From Saccoglossus kowalevskii (taxonomy: Eukaryota > Hemichordata > Enteropneusta > Harrimaniidae), in the NCBI RefSeq assembly GCF_000003605.2, contig NW_003135357.1, positions 25,085 through 89,084 on the forward strand: a stretch of DNA of 64,000 nucleotides, read 5' to 3'. The notes beneath the pieces were generated by a model. The model was not told the origin of the DNA. It did no database searches and worked only from the letters and a program-made list of their open reading frames with translations. The position numbers and the translations under genes were made by a program. This document shows positions 50,096 to 62,135 of this stretch, in pieces. Every line of letters begins with the position of its first letter. Within the stretch, counting starts at the first letter, position 1.

Positions 50096-51166
50096 TCACA
50101 TTAGTGATTGTTAAAATAATTAACCTACAGCCACAGCTGTCACGAGTTATTGAAACAACAACCATGATAGACATTGTATACTAAAACTTTCTCGATTACA
50201 ATTAAATCTTGACACAACGCATACACGAACGAAACACATCTTAAATCTGGTAAGGTTGCCAAGGCGACTACGTCACCCAACAGGGACCACTGTTCGAAAG
50301 TTGGGAATTACGTCAAGACAATAGTTTCCTGGGATAAGTTTTCAGAACTCGAAAATATGGCATTTCTCATACGTGTGCATATCTGGATATGGGGTGCAAC
50401 GTAAACATGCACACCTGGTGGTCGCTTTGAGAAATAAAGACTGTTGAGAAATGTTGGAATTTGTATAATCGATAAATTGAGTGATTCACACTGCTGAAAC
50501 ACGGTTACTAAAAAAAGTATCCGTGGCGGAAAACAGCATTCACTGTTTGTAGTTTGCAGTTTTTTTTTCAGCAAACAATGTTATGTATGCTATTGGGTGA
50601 TGTGAAACTTGTTATAATAGATAAAATAAAATATTGCATACTTCAAATATAAGAGTTGTTATTTTGTAAGAGAGCGGGTGTGAGTGGTGTATGGTAGATG
50701 TATTTGTGCATGGTGGATGTCTGTTCGATGTGATAAAATAAATAACACATGGTTATTCGGGCAATATCACGATTTGTTGTCTGCCCTCGGCTGTTGGCCA
50801 TGACCATATCACGGTCATAACCACCATCCCTTGGACAGGCAATAACTCGCCATATTACCCCCATAAACATGTGTTATTATTTAATTAATGGTAATGTTAC
50901 TCGCATTTACAAACTACCCACCATAAATATTCTACAGAAATCGGCCGTACTATATTTTCACACACTCGTGCTAAAAAACAAACGTACTTGTATCATATAT
51001 TTCTAATAAGTAAATGAAAATCCCATTCTTTCATTGATAAAATGCGAAATAAATCATGGGAAAAGACAATTTGGTCACGTGTTTGCCAGTTCTAATCGCA
51101 TACGCATCAATGTATATACATGTAGGATTTACATTCTTATTATTTCCTTGATCTTCTTTTTGAGCT

Positions 51167-51200
51167 TCGCAACGCAACGCAACGCAACGGAACGCAACGC
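51167..51200. repeat. (CGCAA)n pentanucleotide repeat
   Basis: Six or so CGCAA units with one CGGAA variant. Confidence 0.85.
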
Positions 51201-52892
51201 TTCAGTTGCAATTTTCTATGTGATCGAATTACTAAAATACTAATAATAATATATCTTATCAAAAAAGCGCAATGCCACGAAATTGGGTGTAAAATGTTGC
51301 CGACTGACTCATGGCTACGCAATTGCGCCACCAACGGCAAACTTAGCCTAAATTCGGTAAATCGTACAGCCATCAATTCGTGCAATAGAATGTGTCACTA
51401 TTTAAGTTTACGCCCTGCTTGGTGATGGCCATCTTTGTGTATATACTACAAGCATATTACTCTTACGCAACTTCGAAAAACCGATCGTTACAAGCGACGG
51501 CATTGGCGTTTTGTTCACAAAGTGCCAACCAACTTAACGGACTCGGTGATATCTGGAAACTGCAGTTGCTGTAGAATGATTCATAAAATCTAATAAATGG
51601 CAGTGAATATATTATTAACTTTAATATATGTTGCAGACTCATGTACCAATAACATTAAGTGATACATAAACATTAATGACACGTGACCGATAATACATTA
51701 CAATGAATAATAATTACAATATATTAGAATAAATTAAAGTTCATGTTTGTCGATGGTCTAAATATGTAAAACAACATTGCATAATTGATAGTTGATCATG
51801 TAGTCCAAGTATACATTCTCTAGGTCGGCCACTATTTTAAAACTCAATCTGCCACCTTTCGCGAGTCTGTATTCCATTCAGATGAGCTGAATAATCATAT
51901 AACTAATCAACTACAGTGGGAAATCTTAGGGAGAGTTCTGGTTTTCAGAAAAAGAAATAATTATATTAAAAATACATTTTTGTGGACAGCGTTGTAATAA
52001 ATTGGCTACACACAATTAAATAAGATTGTCATAGGTATACTTAATGCTTTTTTATTGCCATGTGAAGTTCATCTGAATTACAGTTAAGCTTTCTTTCTAC
52101 TTTAGAACACTTTACGAATGACAATATGATTTGATAATAATGGCAACAAATCATTAATACATTTGAACTTTTATTATGTTAGTATGTGTACTCGCATGTA
52201 CACATCCATCATCGAATAGTATGTAATATATTATCCGATTGGAAAACACATATATGTGTGTTCTCTTGGCATGAGATATTTTTTTAAAACTACTAGTGAC
52301 AACACGTCACAGACGGAAATCCGATAAATTAAGATTTAAAATCTAACATGATAATCTAGAGACAAAAATTTATCTTTGGGTCCGTGATAAAAAATAAGCA
52401 ACGTTGCCAAAACGTAAATAACCACATTGTATTTGGTATAATTATGATAGTTCAAACACATATTATATTGTAGGATAACAAGTAAGGTCATTTTTCTTCA
52501 ACAGCAATGTACTGAAGTGAAACACGTACACATAAGCATTATCCAAATAATCCAACAATCAAAACACATTCTCGATTAAGGCCTTTAAATTTGCAAAGGG
52601 AAACAAAACAAAACGTGGATTAATAATGCTATAACCGCCGTATGATTACATAATGGAATGACGCAGCTACCAATCCAAGGTGGTTTCTTTTGAAATGGAG
52701 GCCACACTTCTGTCGGACAATTGAAACCAAATCAAAAAAGCTGACATATTATGAAAGACGATCACTATACTGTGATCATTGTCAAATTGATTACTGTGTA
52801 GATTACTGCGTAAATTACTGTGGATATTAAATGCCTGTCTTTCAAGAAGGTTATTACCAAGGACCACAGACTTTTGATATGTAAATTTTAGG

Positions 52893-55800
52893 TCAGTTTT
52901 TGTAAGTATCCCAACTACCCGGTTTTAATTTATTCAAGTTAGGTGCGTGTCTTTGCACTTCTGACAGAAAAGTGTTGACGAATGACAATCGCATAGTGGG
53001 GTCAAAATATAACGTCACCATGGTACGTTTACCCCAAGGGGGCATCAACGTTCCGATGGTAACATGTCTGTTGTTATGGCCCGATATCTCGTACGGTGTT
53101 GCATCCCAACTCTTCATACAGGAAAGAATCTAAGAATCAATAAATAAACAAAATATAATATAAAGAAACTGAAATGTTTAAGGAAAGGCAAGTTGCAGAC
53201 TCTATAGTAAATGGCGTTGTCACGTTTGTACGACATAATGTGCCTATCACAGCAAAACATATCCACTAGTTCACATTATGAGGGTATTAACGAATACAAT
53301 ATTGCAGTTAACTATGTATGAATGACTGCTAATCTACCAACCTCACAGCAACACAAGCAATGTAGGCAGGGACACAGTGTATCACAACATTCACTGCAAT
53401 CACCTTTACTGCCTTCGATAGTGGTCTTGGAAGTAACTCCCATCGACGAATGCAGTTCGACACTTTGGAAACCATCAATTGGGAGAGTGGTATAGTTCAG
53501 AACGTCACTGCAAAATGTCTCCAGAAAATACCTTTTAGGTTTTTTCTTAAGTTCTTCAGGCTTCGTGAGTATAGTACCTGTAACAAAGAGTAAGAGTGTT
53601 TTGCTATTAAATATTGATGTCTGTTAAATTATCAAACCAATTTGTGGAATGAGCATATATATTGAGTCGTTCTAAGCAAGTGCTAATTTAACACTAGCTT
53701 GGCGATTTCAATATCAACGAACGATTAATGAAGAAATGTTAAATTGAAAAAGATAGGTACATTATTCATATTATATCCACATGGCTTTTTGGATGAATGT
53801 TAATACATGTTATTATACATCTGTCGCCGTAACGCCATAAGTTACAGCGTGACGTAATTTTGCGGTATTGCACCGCGTATTTTCATCCTACCATATTAGG
53901 AAACGTGAATTCCAAATATGAAACGATTATGCGCGTAAGTGCCCTGCAATAATAAAAAGGAAACATGGCTGCACCCAGGGTTTAACCGGAACNNNNNNNN
54001 NNNNNNNNNNNNNNNNNNNNNNNNNNNNNNNNNNNNNNNNNNGTTTTGGATTTGGGCCTTGCTATGATGTATTCCTGGGAGGAAAAGATCTTTAATAATA
54101 AGGTTAATACGAGGATACTGCAATATATGCACGAAGACAGTACAGCGGGAGTATCGAACGATCCACAGCAGAGGGCGATGCGACGACGTACTGTCTGAAT
54201 AATAACCTCATAGTATCACCTGCAGTGTCTTCAGCCGACAACAATAGCAGTCTTCGCGTAGTAAGAAATGCTCTTCCTTTAGTCATATCATTTTTTCCTG
54301 GGATCTCATTCCCGTCCTCATCGTGAAATGTAACATGCGTGTAATAAATGTATTCATTATTCACTAAAACTCTCTCGTTTTCGATAAGCAGACCTGTGAG
54401 TAATAGAATACAAATACAATTAACGACGACAAACTGTAATGAGTGCTTTACCATCACGTTCACACACTCCTTCCTAATTACAATATTTATGTGAAGAGAA
54501 CCCTGAACAAAAACGTAATCGATAGTTTATTAATAAAAGTTTAAAATACTTGTATGTCATATACCGCTCATAAATACTTCTGTGAATACAATGTTAAGGA
54601 GTGTAGTAGAGGTTACCAGGAAGTAAAATTTACACAAAATATTTCGTAAATTTTCTTTTAACCTTATCAAAATATATATTTCATTAACGCTCATAATTTA
54701 CACTAATTAAAAATCGATGCATATGTTACGTTGGATGAAACTTGGTTATGTGACTGAATCAAATCCTTCATTGAAGATTCCAATGGTTACTGTGTATTTT
54801 GCTTAAATTTTTTGTATATTTTTTGTGTTTTCACCAAAATATGTACTACATTCTAAGAGCACTTTGTTGTTTTACTTTTATTATTTGCTTATCTTTGATT
54901 TTAACTTATATTGATCTTTTGGTTTATTAGGTACTGTTTACAATATTACTTTCTATGCGAAACTGGTCTGTAAGTTGGTAAGTTGCCAGAAGTACGTTGG
55001 TCGCTGGACTCGTTCACTGTGATGTTGGCTGGTTTGATGCGTTAGTAAGGTGTATTTCTAAAATGTCAGAAGACATTTGTTGGTTTGTTGTGATGGTTCG
55101 ATGCTTAGTAAGATGTACTGTGATTACAAACCAATATTCTGTCTATATCTCGTGACAATCGCATTCATACTCACTGTCGATAAGATCTTCGTAACTCAAG
55201 TTGTCATGCTGAGTTTGGTAATTGCGGAAAGCTCCTTTATACATCTCTCGTGCATTCTCTTTAACACACTCTTGTAACACCTTGTAACTTTTATGCTGCC
55301 TCATCACTGCTTGGATAACATTTTGTGACTTTGGATCTAGCATGCTGTCATCAAACTGGGATGGTATGGTAGCTAGAGCTCCTTTGGGTTGACTTGTAAC
55401 AGCCGCCGCTGACGATTTCACTTTCTGATTCAAAGAACAATGGTGATGAAAATAAATCGATGTAAGAAACTCAAATTGTTGATGCTGATGTGATAGGGTC
55501 ATCTCACCACACTAGTACACTAACCGAGGACGTATGCTAATGTGGATAATATGGAGTAGGAGGTCATTATTGAGAGGATAGAATGTAACTCGTTTTTTGT
55601 TTGTTGTACTTGTATATGAAGGTGGCACAGACACATAATGTGACATTTAGACATGAATATTGTAGACCTTGGTATGTTCTTCTTTCTTTACATCTCTGTC
55701 ATAATATTCTAGAAGATCTTTAGGTTCTTCAACTATTATATCTTCTTTTGACGTCAACATCGACGTGTGCACCTAAGACAGAAACATGAATAATTGAATT

Positions 55801-58800
55801 ATAACGCTCAATAATATGTGCTATTATGAACCATATACTTCTCCTTAAGACATTGCTTAGATTGCAGATATTTACATAGACCAGATATTTACCGGTGGCA
55901 TTATCTAGTTACTCAATCACTGCAATGAATAAAACGAGTTGATTTCATCAATCACTAAACTTACTGGGGGCTCCGTTTTCATGTGTGTATAGCTGGTTTG
56001 CTGAGCAGACATCATTCTAGGAGTTACTCCATCATAACCATGTAACATATCTGTGTCTGCGTAGTGGATCTCTCCCTGAATAATACAAGCAAAAATCATG
56101 CCAGTCAACATCGCTCCTTTTGCCGTTGTTCGGATTTACTTCATTAGATATCCAATCTTATTGTTTTCTTTTCCGCCATTATTTTTGTGATCTTGTATGA
56201 GAAAACCGATGAATGTAAATGAATGTAATTGTTCTGTGATGTCAAGGAATAATATAGTGCCCGTGATTTTCAAATTGTTATTGGCACATGATTCGACGAC
56301 CATATTACTGTAAAGCAAACCCGGAAGTAGTATATTCAACATACTTGGGGGGGGGCATTATTGTCGTAGCATCATTGGTAATTGTAGTACATTTAGTATT
56401 AAAACAAATAACATAGCATATTTTAAAATATTAGTTTTTGAAATATCGCTTTGAAATTTTATTGCACCACTGATACATTTTACCAATAATATGAATAAAA
56501 AATAAAGTTTTGAAAAACGTTCAACACCTTATTAATTTCATAAAAACAATCCAGAAATGCTTAACTTAAATCATGGGTTAGAACAATCGAGACGAGTTAA
56601 AGAATGAGGTGACACGTCTAGCTTGAAAAAGTAGCTATTTTACTGCCATAGTAGTATGCCAACAAATCCAACATCAATAAATACATCTCTGGTCAATCAC
56701 ATTACTGTAATTTTATTTGAATGAAATAACTGCGAAACAATGTTCAAATTAGTAAAGTAAATATTATAATTACACGAGTTATTAGACTGCATTGTTTGAG
56801 ACAATATTTTGCATTTCTCATTCACTTGAAATAAACCTAATTTTGATATATAAATACCAAGTTCAGAAATTTGTAATGGTATATACAAAGATGAGAAAAA
56901 AGTTGTCAAATACCTTTGTTTCGATTGCCCATTTCATAAATAAGAATGCACACCTGTTTTTCTTTAATCCCCCAACGCGTTGTCGGGCCTGGTTGACATT
57001 TTGCTCTTGTAATTCAAAGTTATGAAATTCTCACTCACATTTTGACAGTTGTTTGAACGCAAATTTTTGCCGTTTGGTGGGTTTTTAAATAGAGTGCAGA
57101 TCAAGAAAATCGATGGTTACCTATTGTTTGTTAAGTAGTTCATGATTCAATATTTACATATGAACTGTCAATTGTGACTTCAACGGTGACCATGGGTGAA
57201 AAATATGTATTTGTATATAAAAGTGTTTGCATAGAAGGATCAGCCGGCAAATAGTTAATACCAGAGAATGGAACCAGCAGAGGTTGGGTTCGAACTAACA
57301 CGCAACGTCACTGATATACACAGGGCGCCCTTAAGCTGCATCGCCTTGGTGACAGCTTTTAAAAATATACAAGTCAAACAATTTGTTGATTACTATGCAA
57401 ACATGCCGACCAGCCACAAGTATCAGTCTCTGTTATAAACGTCAGCGTCTAGACAATTTATGCTATAAATTTATAACGTAGGATAGGCACTGTTATACAA
57501 AGAAACGCACATAAGCCGAGGTTATGAATTTATAGCGTAGGTCAAGCATTGTTATAAATTGCGACGCATAGATGGCTAAGGATGCACATATACAAAGTAA
57601 TCCAAATTTTCTACAGAACCAGGGTAGCTGAAAATGTTTACTGTTTGATTTCATATAAGTCTCATTCATATAATTCTATATGAAAAGAAATAGGGTTGTG
57701 TTGTACAACAAATATCGACCATAAAATTAGTCCCTCAGATTAATTTATCGAAAAATGGCATAACATGATTTTTAAAAATCTTTAAAAACACTAACCACAC
57801 TGATTTGAAATTTGATTTGTGCACATAAAAGAGCTTTAATTTTTGTGAATTGATTCAGGATTGGTCATGCTTTCATCATTGATTTAAGAACACTTGGAAG
57901 TAGTCTCTTTTACACTATTTCGATATTCTCAGCATTGAAATGCTTATTAAGATTATCACATACGCATGTATACATTTAAAACACCACATTGCTTTTGGTA
58001 CAGTAATAATGTACTGAAAACATGAAATACAACGTTTTCTATAATTGAATTTAATTGTTTTTCTAGTTTCCCACAAACACGCATATAATCACTTCTGTGG
58101 GGTGGGCTATCGTACATCGGTAGCATCGTCGTGATCAACTTTGGATTATGCGAACTATCAATTTTGTGAAATTTAGTCAAGCTTTTGTGAAAAGTAACTG
58201 AGCTCGTTTTTAACACAACCATTACACCACATTTTGTCTGTGCAAACAAAAATATAGTTAATAAGTAATATGCACTTTGCACTCTACTAAATATATTAGT
58301 TGTTAAGCTAACTTTGCGAGTTTAGGATTATTGTGAGTAGACATAAAATTCGTAGAAGAATAAAAACGACCATTTTTGAAAACACCCTTCTTGTGTATTA
58401 CCTATTCGTTCTTATGTTGACTGACTGTTTTCAACAGACAGTTTTTAAAGACAGTGTCCCAAACATGATATATTCATGAATTTCCTCAACTTTATTTACA
58501 ACTTGTTCGTAAAACTATAATATTTGTGTAACCCAGTACGTCTTACTAACCCACTATTAGTGTCCCCATTTTATTGGTTTTATTATACCGAGGAAAGATT
58601 ATATTTTTCACGTACTGTGTGAAACTGAACATCGCTAGCGAAAAACGCGATTGAGTGAAACCAAATACTTACCGATACGTCTCTCATTTCAAGATAGCTT
58701 GAATCCAAGATGGGGGGTAGGTTTGCCTTATTTACGTCCCTTTTCAAGCCAGTATAATAGTTCGAGACTCCAACATTTTCACCGACATCCAGATCGAATG

Positions 58801-58813
58801 ATGAATTCTGCAT
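52893..58813 (-). CDS. Array gene 3: GRAM-like protein with cysteine cluster, 7 exons, 409 aa
   Basis: Exons: 58673-58813, 55965-56075, 55692-55772, 55175-55424, 54220-54393, 53342-53577, 52893-53129. Total 1230 nt with matching phases; ATG at 58813. The four 3' exons match genes 1 and 2 in order, phase and motif: EYIYYTHVTFHDEDG, KGRAFLTTRRLLLLSAEDT, IDGFQSVELHSSMG, CSECCDTLCPCLHCLCCCE, TMVTLYFDPTMRLSFVNTFL. The three 5' exons (acidic, Ser/Asp rich; MQNSSFDLDVGENVG) are unlike those of genes 1 and 2, and there is one extra exon. In exon 55692-55772 an alternative is reading past the GTAAAG donor into a nearby stop. The intron at 53578-54219 contains an insertion with a sequencing gap. Function unknown; a lipid- or membrane-binding adaptor role is a guess from the fold. 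Confidence 0.8.
53809..54206. mobile_element. Insertion in array gene 3 intron, containing the assembly gap
   Basis: Absent from the duplicate copy, where TAATACAT runs straight into AGTATCACC. It begins GTTATTAT and ends ATAATAAC (plus CCT), with CAT on both sides, so it looks like a transposon insertion made after the duplication. About 50 bases are unknown. Confidence 0.55.
53993..54042. other. Assembly gap of 50 N
   Basis: A round-number run of N, so the true length is probably not known. It lies in an intron and does not affect exons. Confidence 1.
57275..57360 (-). other. Possible tRNA-derived SINE fragment
   Basis: On the minus strand a B-box-like GTTCGAACCC (57286-57295) is followed by AACCTCTGCTGG, and about 45 nt before it lies GGCGATGCAGCTTAAGGG, which vaguely resembles an A box. 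I could not fold a convincing cloverleaf, so this is at best a decayed tRNA or SINE head. Confidence 0.25.
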
Positions 58814-61800
58814 TTTGTATAGATATATTGTGTCTTAGTTAGCTTCTGTTTGTGACCGACTCAGCAACGTTACAAGCAAATATATATTACTGCACACGGA
58901 AGTTATAAACTACGGATAAGGTGGCGTGTTAACGCGCTGCAATTGGTCAAATTTTGAAGTTAAAGCTTTCATTAATGTTCGCGTGACCACATATATACTT
59001 GAACTTTGACACGTTGATAGTGGTCGTTCGCAAAGATAAAGCTACACTTTCTGGTCGCCATTGTTAGTTCTGGTAGTTTATCACTTTATCGCCATTTTAC
59101 AGTTTCGTGGATATGTATCACTCATAATGACTCAGAGGTAGGAATTGATGTTTATATTCCGTAAATTTGTCTCTGTTTCTTGTTGGTAAAGAATTTTCGG
59201 ATATTTACCGAAACAGAGACAGCTGCTAGGTCGAAGTCATATATTTAAGAGAATGCGTTGCGCAGTAGCGAAATAAAGGCATTGTTTTACGGCCTTCGTG
59301 TCATCCATCTGGTTATAATAGTGTGTTGTCGCTAGAGGGCGCTATTTACAGGAAAGGGGTATTTCAAGTTATTTTTTAGAATTTTTGGGAATACACATTC
59401 ATACCGTGAACATTCAAAAAACCAAACGTGGTGTAATCGTAATCAGATTAAAAGCATTGTGTGCAAGTTGAAATGACAAATATAACAATAAGACAATAAG
59501 TATTTCGCAATTCGCAGATGCACAAATAAAGATGAGTAAAACATCAGTCAGCACCGGTGCAACTACACGTTTTACGTAATACGTACTTACACCCGTGCTG
59601 TTAACCCGTCTTCCTTCAACAGGATTTCACATTTTAAACCCCTTCAACGTCGGCGTAACTTGTTCACATTTGTTCCTCTCAAAGAGACACAAAAACAGAT
59701 ATGAACGCACGCCCACCTATTCATAGGAATTAGTAAACGAATTAAAACTTGTCAAGTTCGTTTTTTTGTTCTCATCTTTATCTTTATTTTATGTGATTGG
59801 AAACAATCGTTATGAATAGTAAACGTATACTTGGGACTTTGTACTCTTGCTCAACCAATTTCTACGTCTCGGGACGACTGTTACAAATCTTGGCCACATT
59901 TGCTTAGTTTTACTAGAATTAAGGACTTGTTTTTTACAAAGCTAACGGGTATGTTTCAGTTCTGAAGGAAAACGAGGCTTATTTTCATTTAAACAATAAG
60001 TAATTCCCCATGGAACAGTGCTAAAAAGACGGCCATATTTAAAAACAAAATTGGGTTCAAATTTTATAATTTTGTTGAAATCTTTGAGCCAGCTTCGTCT
60101 CATTGTCTCCTTAATGGCGGACGTGAATATAATATTTACTTTAATATATGTTGTGGACCCATTATCCAATAAAATTAAGTGATAAATAAATGTTGATGAC
60201 ACGTGGCAGATATTACATTACAAGGAATAATAATTAGTGTACAATAGAATAAATTAAAGTTAAAGTTGGTCGATGATCGAAATATGGCAAACAATGATGC
60301 TAATGACATGTTAACTTGCTTGACCTGTGAACTCCCTGTTGTTGATCATGTAGTCAGGCACGGGCATAACTAGCTACATTACCAGAATGAAGTATGCATT
60401 CTCCAGCACGGCCACTATTTTAAAACTAAATCTGTTGCCTTTAGCGAGTGTGTATTCCATTCAGATGCGTGAGGGCGCTCAGTTGAATAATTACACAACC
60501 AATCAACTACAGCGGCGAATGTAAGGGGAGAGTTCTGGTGGTCAGGAAAAGGAAGTAATTAATTAAAAGTGCATTTTCGTGGACAGTGTTGTAATAAATT
60601 GGCTACACACAATTAAAAAAGCTTGTCATTGGTATACTTAATGTTTTTTAATGCCATGTGAAAAACATCAGAATTACAGTTAAGAATGTAGTAGAGGTTT
60701 TTTTCTTTGAAAATATCATTTTTTTTTTCAAATTCTCTTATAAGAATATACAACCCATGCACTCAACTAAAAAAACAAAACAATTGTATCCATGGTTTAA
60801 GAGTGTAATACATTTTGAGTAAATCTGAAATACAGTGTGTTTTATGTTTTTTGTGATTTTTCACGCTTAAGTAAACATCGGTATTTGTGGTTAGTCTGGA
60901 GAGTTGATCTCGACTCCCAGCTGCTCCACGACAGTGATTTTTGGCATAGGTATTCTCTAATAGCTAATGAAATCTGGCAAAGATAGTTTGTCAACCACTT
61001 TTACTTCAAAAAATACGACACAACTCTTCCCTTTGTTAACTCTGACAAGGGTTATCATATTTCAAAACAACGTTGACGATTATTTTAAAAATTGTTATGA
61101 GGTTAAAATCTAGGTCACGCAACAGTAGATGAACTGGCAAATTGAATTCAAACCTTTTATAGTATCTCTAAGTACCGTGAAATCCATTTCTGTTGCCTTA
61201 TTTCGGCTTCTTCGAAGATAACACCTCTCTATTTGCACAGTGAACACGTGATTCATTTCATAATATTTGAGAAATAAGTTTTCTAAAAATACATAACTTG
61301 ATGGGATTCAAAGAATATGATACTTCAGAAATGTGCTATGTAATTGCAATAACCTTTACTACATCCTTAAGTTTCTAGTTTAGGACAAATGCCCGTATGA
61401 TTTGATAATAATGACAACAATTCCTTAATACATTTGAACTTTTATTATGTTAGTATGTGTACTCGCATGTACATACCCATCATCGAATAGTATGTAATAT
61501 ATTATCCGATTGGAAAACACATATATGTGTGTTCTCTTGGCATGAAACATTTGTTAAAAACTACTAGTCACTACACGTTACATTCGGAAATCCGATAAAC
61601 TGAGATTTGAAATCGGACATGATCATTCAGAGACAACTATTTATCTTTGGGTCCGTGAGAAAAAATAAGCAACGTTGTCAAAACGTAAATAACCACATTG
61701 TACCATACAGATATTATTTTGTAGGTAACAAGGGAAGTAATTTTTCTTCAACAGAAAGTCGGACACATATGCATTACCCAAATTATTATCCAACAATCAA

Positions 61801-62135
61801 ACCACATTTACGATTAAGGCCTTTAAAGTTGCAAAAGGAGACAAAACAAAACATGGATTAATAATGCTATAACTGTCAAATGGTTACATAATTGAATGAT
61901 GCAGCTACCACCAGTTTTTTTTTTTAAATGGAGACCACACTGAATTGAAATCAAATTAAAATGCTGATATAATATGAAAGTTTTTTGTTAAAGTTCGTGT
62001 CTAGACGATCCCTATACTGTGATCACCGTACAATTTATTGCTGTGTACATTACTGCGTGTACATTAAATGCACGTTTCTCCAGTAGGTTATTACCAAAGG
62101 TCAACACGACTAACTAATTTTTGCGAATGTTTAAG
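58814..62135. other. Spacer between array genes 3 and 4
   Basis: No gene. A perfect 12-bp stem with a 30-nt loop lies at 59168-59221 (TGTCTCTGTTTC / GAAACAGAGACA). From 60122 the right copy of the segmental duplication begins. The gene 3 promoter should lie between 58814 and about 59300, where a GC-containing TAGAGGGCGCTA word occurs at 59332. Confidence 0.4.

Larger units (their letters stand above)
47128..52892. other. Spacer between array genes 2 and 3
   Basis: No confident gene. It holds the repeat pair at 48410-48750 and 49770-50095, a (CGCAA)n tract at about 51167-51200, an AG run near 49005, and the left part of the segmental duplication from about 51597. Plus-strand frames at 47540-47773, 48227-48466, 49151-49348 and 49345-49779 have no recognisable domain. 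The one at 49151 follows a GC-rich stretch and an ATG in GCGGCCATGACC context, so a short unidentified first exon there cannot be excluded. Confidence 0.35.
51597..54755. repeat. Segmental duplication, left copy
   Basis: Aligns in the same orientation with 60122-63808. The shared stretches include exons, introns and 3' flank of genes 3 and 4. Markers present in both: TAATATATGTTG near 51620 and 60145, GTACTCGCATGTACA near 52190 and 61460, ACACATATATGTGTGTTCTC near 52248 and 61520, and TACCAGGAAGTAAAATTTAC near 54615 and 63675. Each copy has its own insertion, noted in the findings. Confidence 0.85.

Noticed and set aside
52667-52867. Minus frame with a FWFQLS-like stretch next to gene 3
   Set aside because: The matching region beside gene 4 has frame-breaking differences; it is 3' flank or UTR.
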